A DNA stretch of 64,000 bases, from contig JAUIGE010000005.1 of NCBI GenBank assembly GCA_030430205.1, positions 124,001 to 188,000 on the forward strand, in the 5' to 3' direction. Below the pieces are notes generated by a model that saw nothing but the letters and a program-made list of their open reading frames with translations, searched no databases and was not told the origin of the DNA. This document shows, piece by piece, positions 54,797 through 63,766 of the stretch. Each line of letters opens with the position of its first letter. The stretch's first letter is position 1. Made by a program: the position numbers and the translations under genes. This DNA comes from Bacteroidia bacterium. Its GTDB lineage: Bacteria > Bacteroidota > Bacteroidia > J057.

Positions 54797-55762
54797 ATGA
54801 AACCCAAACTTCAATCCCCACCTAGCTTCGAAGACATTTCCTGGGTACACCAAAACATCCAATCCCTCATCCACCGCACACCGGTGATGAGCTGCGAAAG
54901 CCTCAACCAGATCACGGGCGCGCAGCTTTTTTTCAAATGTGAAAACTTTCAAAAGATAGGGGCATTCAAAACCCGTGGCGCTTCCAGCGCTGCTTTGTTC
55001 CTGACGGAAGCTGAGCGCAAGGCAGGCCTGGCGACGCACTCCTCGGGCAACCACGCCCAGGCCGTAGCGCTAACCGCGCAAAGGCAAGGCATGAAAGCCT
55101 ATATCGTCATGCCCGACAGCTCGCCCGCACCCAAAATCGCGGCGACTAAGGGCTATGGAGCCGAGCTGTTTTTCTGCGAAAATACCATCGAAGCCCGCCA
55201 GCAAAAGCTGGAGGAAGTCGTCGCCCGGACAGGGGCGACCTTTATCCATCCCTTCGATGACTACCATGTCATCGCCGGGCAGGCGACTGCCGCCAAAGAA
55301 CTGATCGAGGATACCGATGGTCTGGACATCGTGATAGCGCCGATCGGCGGAGGTGGACTGATGAGCGGCACGGCGCTGATTAGCAAGTATTTGATGCCGA
55401 AGGCAAAGGTATTTGGGGCTGAGCCCCGGATCGTGGATGATGCTTTTCGCTCCGTGAAATCGGGCAAAGTGGAAGTCAATACCCGCATAGATACCATCGC
55501 CGACGGCCTTCGCACCAACCTGAGCGAAAAGACATTCGACATCATTTCCAGGCAGGTAGATCAGATTTTTACGGTGACGGAAGAGGAGATCATTCAGGCC
55601 ATGCGGCTTATCTGGGAACGCATGAAGCTCGTCATAGAACCTTCCAGCGCGGTTCCTTTTGCTGCTGTATTATCCCATCCAGCCAGCTTCAGGGGGCAAA
55701 AAATCGGGATCATTCTTACCGGAGGCAATGTAGATTTAGATCGTTTGCCTTGGATAAAATGA
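54797..55762 (+). CDS. Threonine dehydratase/serine racemase-like PLP enzyme
   Basis: 321 residues of the fold-type II PLP family, without the C-terminal ACT domain of biosynthetic IlvA. PLP lysine is K58 in IGAFKTRGA. The serine/asparagine loop SSGNHAQ (82-88) and the phosphate-binding GGGG (184-187) are present. It deaminates L-threonine to 2-oxobutyrate or racemises/dehydrates serine. The metal site of serine racemases cannot be checked by eye. The gene precedes a transporter gene by 33 bp and might share a transcript, but the functions do not obviously fit. Confidence 0.92.
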   Translation: MKPKLQSPPSFEDISWVHQNIQSLIHRTPVMSCESLNQITGAQLFFKCENFQKIGAFKTRGASSAALFLTEAERKAGLATHSSGNHAQAVALTAQRQGMKAYIVMPDSSPAPKIAATKGYGAELFFCENTIEARQQKLEEVVARTGATFIHPFDDYHVIAGQATAAKELIEDTDGLDIVIAPIGGGGLMSGTALISKYLMPKAKVFGAEPRIVDDAFRSVKSGKVEVNTRIDTIADGLRTNLSEKTFDIISRQVDQIFTVTEEEIIQAMRLIWERMKLVIEPSSAVPFAAVLSHPASFRGQKIGIILTGGNVDLDRLPWIK

Positions 55763-55795
55763 ATGTTTACCTTGGATTTTCTTTGAACAAAATAT

Positions 55796-58132
55796 ATGTC
55801 TGATAAAGCTTCATTTTCGCCTCAAAAGTTTGGAACGCTTCCGGTTTTTCTAACCTCTATCTGCACCATTTTGGGTGCAATCCTCTTTTTGCGATTTGGC
55901 TGGGCCGTAGGCCAGGTGGGGCTGCTGGGCACGATTGGGATCGTGATTATCGGTCACCTGGTGACCATCCCCACTTCGCTGGCGATCGCAGAGATCGCGA
56001 CCAACCAGCGCGTGGAAGGCGGTGGAGCCTATTATATCATCTCACGATCCTTTGGATTGAATATAGGCGGAGCGATAGGCATCGCCTTGTATCTGGCTCA
56101 GGCGATCAGTGTCGCCTTTTATGTGATTGCTTTTGCCGAGGCATTCCAGCCTGTGCTGGTGGCGATTGAAGCCGCAGGCTTCAATCTCGACTGGATGAAG
56201 TTTGTAGACCCTATTACCCAAAAGGTGACTTTTGAATTGCGTTGGGTAAGCATTCCCAGCATGGTCTTGCTGGCAATGCTGGTACTTACCCGCGGTGCCA
56301 ACTCCGGCATGAATCTGCTGTATATCGTAGCGGCCATCCTGGGCCTTTCGCTCCTGATGTTTTTTATGGGCACCACGGATTATGATCCGGGCCCCCTGAC
56401 AGATTTGCTGGGCCGCAACGGCTTTGATCCGAATAAACTGGGAGAAGATGCCCCTGCGGAGCTTTTTTATGGTGGGAATGTGCCTTTCTTCACTGTCTTT
56501 ACCATCATTTTTCCTGCTTTTACCGGGATCATCGCTGGTCTGGGCCTTTCGGGTGAGCTGAGAGACCCAGGTAAATCTATTCCCCGCGGTACCATCTGGG
56601 CTACCATGATTGGCATGATCATTTACCTGGCCGTTTCTGTTAAACTGGCCTATTCCCTTCCTCTGGAAATATTGGCAGATAAAAACCGACTTGTGATGGG
56701 AGATATCGCCATCTGGTATCCGATCATCCCGATCGGACTGGCAGCAGCGGCGATTTCATCCGCTCTGGGTTCTATCCTCGTTGCGCCCAGGACCTTGCAG
56801 GCGCTGGGCGGCGACAAGGTCATACCTGGTGGGGTGAGTGATTGGGTATCTTCTGTGCGCAAAAAAGACCAGGAACCCATCAACGGTGGCTGGGTGACTG
56901 TGATGGTAGCTTTTGTCTTTGTGGCCCTGGGCAATGTGGACTTTGTCGCGGAGATCATCGCCATGTTTTTCATGGTGACTTATGGGGCGATCTGCCTGAT
57001 CAGCTTCCTGGAATACTTTGCAAGTGACCCCGCATACCGACCGACCTTTACCGCCAATAGGTGGTATTTTTCACTGATAGGTGCGGTTTTGTGCATTTAC
57101 CTGATGTTCCGGATGAAAGCAAGCTATGCCTGGTTGTCCATTATTCTGATGACGGCATTTTATTTTTGGATCAGCAGATCCAACGACCGAAGGGGCGGCA
57201 TGGCGCGCATTTTTCAAGGGGTAATCCTGCAAATAAGCCGCTCGCTCCGGGTTTTATTACAAAAACAGGTGACAGAGGAGGAGTTAGAAGAAAGCGGCGA
57301 AGCCAGTTGGACGCCTTCGGCGATTTGTATCTCAAGACATTCTTTTGAAAGACTGGGTGCTTTTGACCTCCTGCGCTTCATTTCTCATAGATATGGATTT
57401 GGGACCTATATCCATTTGCTCACAGGTTATTATTCTAAAACAAGTGTGAAAGATGCGAAAGAAGTCTTTAAACGCCTGCTGGCTCGTACACGGGTGAGCC
57501 GTTCCAATGTCTATATAGATACCCTGATCAGTCCATCTTATACCTCTGCCGTGGCCCAGGCATTACAACTCCCCGGCATCTCCGGACGAGACAACAACAT
57601 GATTGTCTTCGAATACTCCAAATTCGAGACCGAGGCACTCAACGATGTGATAGACAACTATAAGCTGCTCAAAGCGGCAGACTTTGATGTGAGCATCCTG
57701 AGAAGTACGGAGAAGGGTTTTGGCTACAAAAATGAGATCCATGTATGGATCACCAGTGAGGATTACAACAACTCCAACCTGAAAATTCTTTTGGCCTACA
57801 TCATCCTGGGCCATCCCGATTGGAAAGGGGGCGTGATTAAAATATTTGCTGTGTATCCTGAAGAAAACCTGGATGAAAAGCGAGATGCGCTGCTCGCCAT
57901 GATCAATGAGGGCCGACTGGCCATTTCTCCCAACAACATCCGATTTTTGACCTATAGCAAGGAGAAAAGCATCAAATCCATCATACAGGAAACCTCCATG
58001 GATGCGGATTTGACGATATTGGGTTTCCGCTCAGAGGCCATCAGCAAAACCCATGACGAGTTGTTTTTGGGCTATGGAGAGATGGGAAATATACTTTTTG
58101 TGAATACAGATAAGGAAAAAACCATTGTATAA
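55796..58132 (+). CDS. SLC12-type cation-chloride cotransporter/amino acid permease
   Basis: 778 residues. An APC-fold transporter of about 12 helices in the first 465 residues opens with TSICTILGAILFLRFGWAVG, typical of the SLC12 family. Later helices carry FPAFTGIIAGLGLSGEL and GSILVAPRTLQALGGD. The soluble C-terminal 300 residues resemble the regulatory tail of bacterial and eukaryotic cation-chloride transporters (LQLPGISGRDNNMIVFEY, SILRSTEKGFGYKNE). Substrate is not certain. The stop is two bases before the GTG of the histidine kinase gene, which makes cotranscription near certain. Confidence 0.9.
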   Translation: MSDKASFSPQKFGTLPVFLTSICTILGAILFLRFGWAVGQVGLLGTIGIVIIGHLVTIPTSLAIAEIATNQRVEGGGAYYIISRSFGLNIGGAIGIALYLAQAISVAFYVIAFAEAFQPVLVAIEAAGFNLDWMKFVDPITQKVTFELRWVSIPSMVLLAMLVLTRGANSGMNLLYIVAAILGLSLLMFFMGTTDYDPGPLTDLLGRNGFDPNKLGEDAPAELFYGGNVPFFTVFTIIFPAFTGIIAGLGLSGELRDPGKSIPRGTIWATMIGMIIYLAVSVKLAYSLPLEILADKNRLVMGDIAIWYPIIPIGLAAAAISSALGSILVAPRTLQALGGDKVIPGGVSDWVSSVRKKDQEPINGGWVTVMVAFVFVALGNVDFVAEIIAMFFMVTYGAICLISFLEYFASDPAYRPTFTANRWYFSLIGAVLCIYLMFRMKASYAWLSIILMTAFYFWISRSNDRRGGMARIFQGVILQISRSLRVLLQKQVTEEELEESGEASWTPSAICISRHSFERLGAFDLLRFISHRYGFGTYIHLLTGYYSKTSVKDAKEVFKRLLARTRVSRSNVYIDTLISPSYTSAVAQALQLPGISGRDNNMIVFEYSKFETEALNDVIDNYKLLKAADFDVSILRSTEKGFGYKNEIHVWITSEDYNNSNLKILLAYIILGHPDWKGGVIKIFAVYPEENLDEKRDALLAMINEGRLAISPNNIRFLTYSKEKSIKSIIQETSMDADLTILGFRSEAISKTHDELFLGYGEMGNILFVNTDKEKTIV

Positions 58133-58134
58133 GG

Positions 58135-61100
58135 GTGTATGCTTATTCACCATATCGAGTTTGTTTTTGCCTGTTCGCTTTCCTGGCGGGTGGTATTTCG
58201 CTCCTCCTGGGGCAGCAGGAAGCAGGAAAAAAAGGCGGATACCTCGCCGATTTCCTCCCCGGACAATTGATCAGCTGTCTGTATCAGGACAGCCAGGGCT
58301 TTCTGTGGGCGGGTAGCCCCAGCGGTCTTCACCGCTATGATGGGAGCGAATTTCGCACCTTTTCACACCGGCAAGGCGATAGCCTTTCGCTCTCTCAGGG
58401 CATGGTCTGGGCGATATTTGAAGACCAGGCTGGCTTTATCTGGGTGGGTACAGCCCGTGGACTCAACCGATTTGACAAACGCTACGAAAGCTTTGAGCGC
58501 CTGGGACAGCAGCAAGGGAAGTTTTTTGACAAAAAAGTATCTGCCATTTACGAGGACAGGCTAGGCCAGTTTTGGATCGGAACAGAGGCAGGGCTGTATA
58601 CATTGAATAAAAAGACATTTGAACTGAGCCTGTACGATGCGGGGCAATTAGGTCCATCCGTGGCCATCACGGGCATCATGCAGGACAAAGCCCAGGGGCT
58701 TTGGATAGGCACCGAAGCCAGTGGCTTGTTTCGCCTGACAGCAGGCGGAAAGGCCCTGGAAAGCTTTTCGCAGCAAAACAATATGCTGGAATCCAATGCG
58801 ATCAACCATGTTTTGCAAACCCAAAAAGGGGAACTCTATGTAGCAACAGATTTTGGCCTTGCGGTTTTTGACAAAAATCTGCAAAGCTTTCGCCCCGCTG
58901 TGATGCAGGGCAGCCAGGGAGATTTGTTGAAACGAATCGAAATAGAAGCCATGGCCGAAGACTCGATGGGCAAGCTCTGGATGGGAACCTTCGAAAACGA
59001 CCTCTTTTGTTTTGATCCGGCAAAACAGGAACTCCGGCGTATTTCGCACTTTTCGGCCAGTGTCACCGCCGCTCCCAATGACCTGATATATTCCCTGCTG
59101 GTCGATCGTTCGGGCATGTTGTGGATCGGCACCTACCTGGGCGGTTTGCATGCCTATTTATCCCCCCAAAAGAAATTTGAACTTTTTCAACAAGCCGAAG
59201 GAACCACCGGGGAGGTCTATGCCGTTTTTGAAGATCAGGCAAAAAATAGCTGGCTGGGGACAGGCAACGGCCTGGAAGTATATGATGCCGAAGGCAAACT
59301 CCGCTGGCAAAGCGAAGATGAAGTAGCCGCCATCATGCAGGATCGCCGGGGCAATATCTGGCTGGGAACATTGGGAAACGGCCTGAAGATGTGCGAAAAG
59401 GGCAGTTTCTGGCCTCCGAAGGAAGTCGATATCGCGCTTCCGCCAGACGATTTTTCCCTTTTAGGCGGCATCAATGCCCTGCTTGAAGACCAGCAGGAGC
59501 GGATATGGATCGCGACCCTGGAGGGAATCATCCTCACAGATCTGGAAGGCAAGCTTTTGGCGCGTTTTGGAGAGGATGCCGAAGACAGTCTGCGCCTGGA
59601 CAAGGAGGAAGTACACTGCCTTTTTATGGATCAAAAGGGAAGCATTTGGATGGGCACTGACGGAGGATTGCGCTTTTTTGACAAAAAGATATCTCCGCTC
59701 AGCATCGCTTCCGAAGCGGGAGAGGTACTGGACAACTCAGCGGTTTATGCCGTGGAGGAGGATGCGAAAGGCAACCTGTGGGTTGCGACAGCAGAAGGAC
59801 TGGTGCAAATTTCTTCGGATAAAAAGGCCGCCAGGCTGATCACAACCTCTGACCGGGATGCCAGTTCTCAGCTTTATGGGCTGCTTTTTGACGCCCAGGG
59901 CGATCTTTGGGCAAGTAACAAAAAAGGCCTTTGGCGACTCAAAACGGGGGATATTGACGAGGAAGTCAGCCTGGTGACTTATTTGGCTCAGGATGGCGAG
60001 CTGCCCTGCGATGCTTTCAATTTTGGTGCGTACCACCGCACGGCGGATGATCGCCTGATCTTCGGTTGCGAAGAAGGAGCCGTTGTTTTCCGTTCGGAAG
60101 AAGTGTGGCAAAATGTTTTTGCGCCGCCTGTGGTCATCAACAGCTTTCAGATTGGTCTGGAAGAAGTAGACTTCCGCGATCCCGAAAGCCCGCTTCGTCA
60201 GCATATATCCCAAACCCGCAAAATCGTGCTTCCCCCCGGTCTGTACCGGATTACGTTGGGCTATACCGCCCTCAATTTTATCCATCCCGAAGCCAATCAC
60301 TTTCGCTACAAAATGGAGAAAGTGGACAAAGAATGGATCTATGACCGTGGCAATCAGCTCGCGGAATATCCGCTGAGTTCCGGCAACTATGTCTTCCATC
60401 TGCAGGCCGCCAACAACGATGGGGTGTGGAATACAGAAGGCACCCGCCTTGAAATCGTGATTCAGCGACCTTTCACCCAAACCATTTGGTTTTACCTGAT
60501 CTGCCTGCTGCTGCTGGCAGTGTCGGTGGTGCTTTTTGTCCGATTTCGGACGCGCCGCCTGGAGCAGACCCAGCGCAAGCTGGAGGAGAAAGTGGCCCTG
60601 CGCACGGAGGAGGTAAATCGAAAAAATGTGGTACTCGAAAAAACCCTCAACGAACTCAAAGAGGCGCAAACCCAGCTCGTAGAGCAGGAAAAGATGGCTT
60701 CCCTTGGTCAGCTCACCGCGGGCGTCGCCCATGAGATCAACAACCCCATCACCTTTGTCAGCGGCAATATCACCCCGCTCAAGCGGGATATATCCGAAAT
60801 GATGGAGATTCTGAAAGGCTATGAAGAAGAAGTGGAAAGCCAGGGGCTATCGGAAAAATTTGAGCGCGTAGCGGAGCTGAAATCCAGACTGGATTATGAG
60901 TTTTTGATACAGGAAATCAAGCAATTGCTTGAGGGGATATCCGAGGGCGCGGAGCGCACCGCTGAGATCGTGCGCGGCCTGCGCAACTTCTCCCGCCTCG
61001 ATGAGGACGTCCTCAAACTCGCCAACGTCAACCAGGGCATAGAATCTACCCTCCTCCTGCTCCGTTCGGAGCTCAAAGACCGCATCGAGATCGTCAAAGA

Positions 61101-61449
61101 CATGCCCGAAATGCCCGATATCCACTGCTATCCCGGCAAACTCAATGGCGTCTACATGAACATCCTCACCAACGCCATGCAGGCCATTGAAGGCCCCGGC
61201 ACTATATACATCACCACCCGCCACCTCGGCAAGCAAGTTCAAATCAGCATCCGCGACACCGGCAAAGGCATGAGCGAAGAAGTGCAAAAACGCATCTTCG
61301 AGCCCTTCTTCACGACCAAAGACGTAGGCTTCGGCACCGGCCTGGGCCTGTCGATCACCTATGGCGCGATCGAGCAGCATAAGGGGAAGATAAGCGTGAA
61401 GAGTAGGCTGGGGGAGGGGACGGCGTTTGAGATATTGTTGCCGGTGTAG
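58135..61449 (+). CDS. Two-component propeller sensor histidine kinase
   Basis: 1104 residues with a GTG start at 58135, since there is no ATG nearby. A hydrophobic stretch near the N-terminus ([17 protein letters not shown]) is the signal. Residues about 35-700 contain many propeller repeats ([45 protein letters not shown]), then a Y_Y_Y domain, TM helix ([18 protein letters not shown], about 783-800), coiled coil, and HisKA-like domain with [17 protein letters not shown] (about 853), followed by HATPase ([20 protein letters not shown]). No receiver or HTH is attached. It is translationally linked to the SLC12-like transporter, suggesting sensing of ions or metabolites. Confidence 0.93.
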   Translation: MYAYSPYRVCFCLFAFLAGGISLLLGQQEAGKKGGYLADFLPGQLISCLYQDSQGFLWAGSPSGLHRYDGSEFRTFSHRQGDSLSLSQGMVWAIFEDQAGFIWVGTARGLNRFDKRYESFERLGQQQGKFFDKKVSAIYEDRLGQFWIGTEAGLYTLNKKTFELSLYDAGQLGPSVAITGIMQDKAQGLWIGTEASGLFRLTAGGKALESFSQQNNMLESNAINHVLQTQKGELYVATDFGLAVFDKNLQSFRPAVMQGSQGDLLKRIEIEAMAEDSMGKLWMGTFENDLFCFDPAKQELRRISHFSASVTAAPNDLIYSLLVDRSGMLWIGTYLGGLHAYLSPQKKFELFQQAEGTTGEVYAVFEDQAKNSWLGTGNGLEVYDAEGKLRWQSEDEVAAIMQDRRGNIWLGTLGNGLKMCEKGSFWPPKEVDIALPPDDFSLLGGINALLEDQQERIWIATLEGIILTDLEGKLLARFGEDAEDSLRLDKEEVHCLFMDQKGSIWMGTDGGLRFFDKKISPLSIASEAGEVLDNSAVYAVEEDAKGNLWVATAEGLVQISSDKKAARLITTSDRDASSQLYGLLFDAQGDLWASNKKGLWRLKTGDIDEEVSLVTYLAQDGELPCDAFNFGAYHRTADDRLIFGCEEGAVVFRSEEVWQNVFAPPVVINSFQIGLEEVDFRDPESPLRQHISQTRKIVLPPGLYRITLGYTALNFIHPEANHFRYKMEKVDKEWIYDRGNQLAEYPLSSGNYVFHLQAANNDGVWNTEGTRLEIVIQRPFTQTIWFYLICLLLLAVSVVLFVRFRTRRLEQTQRKLEEKVALRTEEVNRKNVVLEKTLNELKEAQTQLVEQEKMASLGQLTAGVAHEINNPITFVSGNITPLKRDISEMMEILKGYEEEVESQGLSEKFERVAELKSRLDYEFLIQEIKQLLEGISEGAERTAEIVRGLRNFSRLDEDVLKLANVNQGIESTLLLLRSELKDRIEIVKDMPEMPDIHCYPGKLNGVYMNILTNAMQAIEGPGTIYITTRHLGKQVQISIRDTGKGMSEEVQKRIFEPFFTTKDVGFGTGLGLSITYGAIEQHKGKISVKSRLGEGTAFEILLPV

Positions 61450-61456
61450 GGGGGGG

Positions 61457-61644
61457 GAACTCACCCCGCTGCGCCTTTGGCTCCGCTGCCCCTCTCTTGG
61501 GAAGAGAGGGGCACGTAGGCGTTTGGAACGCCAGCTTAGCCTGCGCATTGGCGCAGGGCTATCCGCAAAAATGAAATTTTTGCAGAAAGCCCCCTCTCTT
61601 GCCAAGAGAGGGGGTTTGGGGGTGAGTTCACAACCCAAAACGGG
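61457..61644. repeat. Direct repeat copy 1 (with inverted ends and stem-loops)
   Basis: 188 bp. An 11-bp left end GAACTCACCCC (61457-61467) matches the right end GGGGTGAGTTC (61619-61629) as an inverted repeat. Inside are consecutive perfect or near-perfect hairpins: CCCCTCTCTT..AAGAGAGGGG, GGCGTT..AACGCC, CCTGCGC..GCGCAGG, GCAAAAAT..ATTTTTGC and CCCCCTCTCTTG..CAAGAGAGGGGG. It starts seven bases after the stop of the histidine kinase gene. Additional GAGTTCACA words continue to about 61680. Confidence 0.95.
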
Positions 61645-61696
61645 GTGAGTTCACAGCACAAAAACAGAATCAAGTTCACAACAAAATAACAAAATC

Positions 61697-62083
61697 ATGA
61701 CCTACGAGGCCATCAAACAATTCGCCAGAAACCTCCGCAAAAATCAAACGCCAGCAGAAGCTATCTTCTGGGAAAAGGTTCGAAACCGAAGGCTTGCAGG
61801 CAAAAAAATCAACCGCCAATTCGTCATTCAGCATGAAAATATCATGGGCAATCGGCGATTCTTTATCGCAGATTTTTATTGCCATGAGCAAAGGCTGATA
61901 GTGGAAATTGATGGAGGCATCCATGCACAGGTAGAGCAAATGGAATATGATCGAATCCGGGAAGATATCCTGGAGGAAATGGGATATAAAATCATTCGCT
62001 TTACGAATGAGGCGGTTTTGGAGGATTGGGGGAGGGTGGACGTGGCCTTGAAAGCTGCTTTGGAAGGGGAGTTGGAGTTGTGA
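61697..62083 (+). CDS. DUF559 endonuclease-like protein
   Basis: 128 residues of the DUF559 family, related by fold to very-short-patch repair endonuclease (restriction-endonuclease-like). The N-terminal pattern NLRKNQTPAEAIFWEKVRN is characteristic. The predicted catalytic residues are in the strand pair FIADFYCHEQRLIVEIDGGIH, with D59, E70, D72 and H76 likely involved. The ATG at 61697 lies just past repeat copy 1, and the stop TGA (62081-62083) abuts copy 2 directly. The family is often found next to repeats, and its physiological function is unknown. Confidence 0.9.
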   Translation: MTYEAIKQFARNLRKNQTPAEAIFWEKVRNRRLAGKKINRQFVIQHENIMGNRRFFIADFYCHEQRLIVEIDGGIHAQVEQMEYDRIREDILEEMGYKIIRFTNEAVLEDWGRVDVALKAALEGELEL

Positions 62084-62286
62084 GAACTCACCCCGCTTCC
62101 CTTCGGCAAGCTCATGGCAGGCTGTCTTCGACTCCGCTCTTGGGAAGAGAGGGGCACGTAGGCGTTTGGAACGCCAGCTTACCCTGCGCATGGCGCAGGG
62201 CTATCCGCAAAAATGAAATTTTTGCAGAAAGCCCCCTCTCTTGCCAAGAGAGGGGGTTTGGGGGTGAGTTCACAACCCAAAACGGG
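62084..62286. repeat. Direct repeat copy 2
   Basis: 203 bp. Left end GAACTCACCCC (62084-62094) and right end GGGGTGAGTTC (62261-62271). It carries the same order of hairpins as copy 1. About 15 bases longer than copy 1 near the left end (a differing stretch between CCGCT and CTTGGGAAGAG), plus one-base differences (GCATGGCGC in place of GCATTGGCGC). It begins immediately after the DUF559 stop codon. Confidence 0.95.
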
Positions 62287-62334
62287 CTAAGTTCCCAACA
62301 CAAAACAGACCAAGCCCCCAACCCAAAAAATCCC

Positions 62335-62342
62335 TATTTTTG
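62335..62342 (+). promoter_or_regulatory. -7 promoter box of the DGR operon
   Basis: TATTTTTG matches TAnnTTTG and lies just five bases upstream of the ATG at 62348. The transcript may be leaderless, or translation may begin at the ATG at 62396. No clear -33 element. Confidence 0.45.
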
Positions 62343-62347
62343 CTCCC

Positions 62348-63199
62348 ATGACCCCCATTCACACCGAGCATCTCACCGATGCCCTACACTTCAACATGAT
62401 CCACATCGAAGGAGGAGAATTCGATATGGGTAGTGAAAGTGCGGAAGCACTTTCAAGGGAAAAACCCATCCATCGTGTACAGTTAGATGATTTCTACATG
62501 GCAGAATTTCCTGTTACCCAGGAAGTCTGGAGAGAAGTGATGAAAGAAAATCCTTCTCCATCCTATTTCACAGGAGACAGACGCCCTGTAGAACAAATTT
62601 CCTGGTACGATGCCATTGAATTTTGCAATGCTCTGAGTGAAAGGCAAGGGTTGAAGCCAGTTTATGAAATTGATAAGGAGACAAAAGATCCGAATAATAC
62701 CCATCAACTTGATGAGTTAAAGTGGTTGGTCACCATCAAGGATCAAGCTAATGGCTATCGCCTGCCCACAGAGGCAGAGTGGGAGTACGCCGCACGAGGA
62801 GGAAAATATAGCAAAGGCTACTTATATGCTGGCAGCAATAAACTCAAGGAAGTAGGTTGGTATGCTGAAAACAGCGATAGAGAAACCAAGCATGTAGGTC
62901 AATTGCAGCCTAATGAGCTTGGCTTATTTGAGATGAGTGGGAATGTGTTTGAGTGGTGCTGGGACTGGTTTGATAGTGATTATTACAAGGAATGTGCTAG
63001 TAAAACGCTAGAGAAAAACCCTGGAGGTCCTGGAGAAGGTGACGGCCGCGTCATTCGTGGCGGCATCTGGGGCGGCGATCCGCGGGGCTGTCGCTCCACG
63101 TTTCGCGGCAACTTCTGGCCGTACTACCGGCACGACGATCTCGGCTTTCGCCTTGTCTTGTCCCCCAGTCAGTTGGTAGTCGATCCTGCCTTCCTGTGA
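62348..63199 (+). CDS. DGR target protein with FGE/C-type-lectin fold
   Basis: 283 residues of the formylglycine-generating-enzyme/SUMF1 family. N-terminal IEGGEFDMGSESAEA and FPVTQEVWREVM, middle RLPTEAEWEYAARGG (about 137-151), MSGNVFEWCWDW, and C-terminal RVIRGG-x-W, CRS and LGFRLVL. In DGR target proteins this fold (C-type lectin) displays a variable surface. Fourteen codons in the C-terminal stretch 63065-63139 follow the pattern N-N-pyrimidine, as expected where a template has AAY codons, and framework residues R, W, P, CRS, T and LGFRLV lie between. The variable region has a higher G+C content than the AT-richer body. It is likely to bind a ligand rather than act as an enzyme. ATG at 62396 is an alternative start. 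Confidence 0.92.
   Translation: MTPIHTEHLTDALHFNMIHIEGGEFDMGSESAEALSREKPIHRVQLDDFYMAEFPVTQEVWREVMKENPSPSYFTGDRRPVEQISWYDAIEFCNALSERQGLKPVYEIDKETKDPNNTHQLDELKWLVTIKDQANGYRLPTEAEWEYAARGGKYSKGYLYAGSNKLKEVGWYAENSDRETKHVGQLQPNELGLFEMSGNVFEWCWDWFDSDYYKECASKTLEKNPGGPGEGDGRVIRGGIWGGDPRGCRSTFRGNFWPYYRHDDLGFRLVLSPSQLVVDPAFL
63059..63166 (+). other. Predicted variable region (VR) of the DGR
   Basis: Codons at 63065, 63071-63079, 63086, 63101, 63107-63115, 63122-63127 and 63131-63139 all end in C or T and encode varied residues (I, G, G, D, G, F, G, N, F, Y, Y, H, D, D). Invariant codons for R, W, P, C, S and LGFRLV lie between. The exact boundary with the template is not determinable because the template is not in the window. 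Confidence 0.75.
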
Positions 63200-63207
63200 G
63201 CAGGCGA

Positions 63208-63269
63208 GTCTCTCTGGTCAGCCCGAGCGGCGGAGAGGAACGGAGCCGGCGAGGGATGAAAAGAGAGAC
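63208..63269 (+). other. Stem-loop just downstream of the VR
   Basis: Perfect 8-bp arms GTCTCTCT (63208-63215) and AGAGAGAC (63262-63269) with a 46-base purine-rich loop. It lies nine bases after the target gene stop, where several DGRs have a hairpin that promotes mutagenic homing. Confidence 0.5.
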
Positions 63270-63319
63270 GAGCTTTCCGATTTTTTTGCTTTGGCAAGAA
63301 AAGATGGGATGTTTGCTAC

Positions 63320-63766
63320 ATGCAAATCAAAATATTCACCATACCCATCCTTGGCGGAGAAGCACTTAATGAAGAGATGAATCGCTTTCTTCGCGCCAAA
63401 AAGGTGCTCCAGGTCGAATCTCAACTCGTTCAACATGACCAAGGGGGCTTTTGGAGCTTTTGTGTTCGATATGTGGAGCAAGTTTATGAGTCTCCTGCCC
63501 AAAAAGGGAAAGTCGATTATAAAGAAGTGCTGGATAAAGCAAGCTTTGAGCGCTATTCCAAACTCAGAGAACTTCGCAACAGACTTGCGCAGGAAGAAGC
63601 GATTCCCGCCTTTGCCATTTTTTCGAATGAGGAGTTGGCAGGATTGGCGAAGCTTCAACGTATTACTTTGTCCAATATGAAAAGTATTAAGGGGATTGGG
63701 GATAAGAAGGTAGAAAAATATGGGCAGTATTTTGTGACGGAGCCTTTAAATGAAAAGAGCCAATAA
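63320..63766 (+). CDS. HRDC-domain DGR accessory protein
   Basis: 148 residues. Residues 1-65 are alpha/beta (MQIKIFTIPILGGEALNEEMN, FWSFCVRYVEQ). The C-terminal part matches the HRDC domain of RecQ and RNase D, which binds nucleic acid: SFERYSKLRELRNRLAQEE, then PAFAIFSNEELAGLAKLQ and IKGIGDKKVEKYG. HRDC proteins of this size are a recognised accessory in DGR cassettes in place of the Avd protein. The last codons overlap the RT start by 17 bases (ATG at 63750), a coupling that supports one operon. Confidence 0.88.
   Translation: MQIKIFTIPILGGEALNEEMNRFLRAKKVLQVESQLVQHDQGGFWSFCVRYVEQVYESPAQKGKVDYKEVLDKASFERYSKLRELRNRLAQEEAIPAFAIFSNEELAGLAKLQRITLSNMKSIKGIGDKKVEKYGQYFVTEPLNEKSQ

Larger units (their letters stand above)
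61457..62286. mobile_element. Repeat-DUF559-repeat composite unit
   Basis: Two direct repeats (61457-61644 and 62084-62286) bracket a single gene, the DUF559 nuclease-like ORF. No transposase is present. The unit separates a histidine kinase operon from a DGR. Similar repeats with inverted ends are the usual anatomy of elements moved in trans or by recombination; mobility itself is inference. Confidence 0.55.

Noticed and set aside
59737-60732. 331-residue ORF on the minus strand
   Set aside because: It is antisense to the propeller histidine kinase, has no domain pattern, and its composition mirrors that gene.
61449-61456. G-run as an independent motif
   Set aside because: A short G-run right after a stop and before repeat copy 1; too little to interpret and could be a sequencing artefact.
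63200-63319. Template repeat of the DGR
   Set aside because: The spacer does not resemble the variable region and has no AAC/AAT pattern; the template is probably right of the window.
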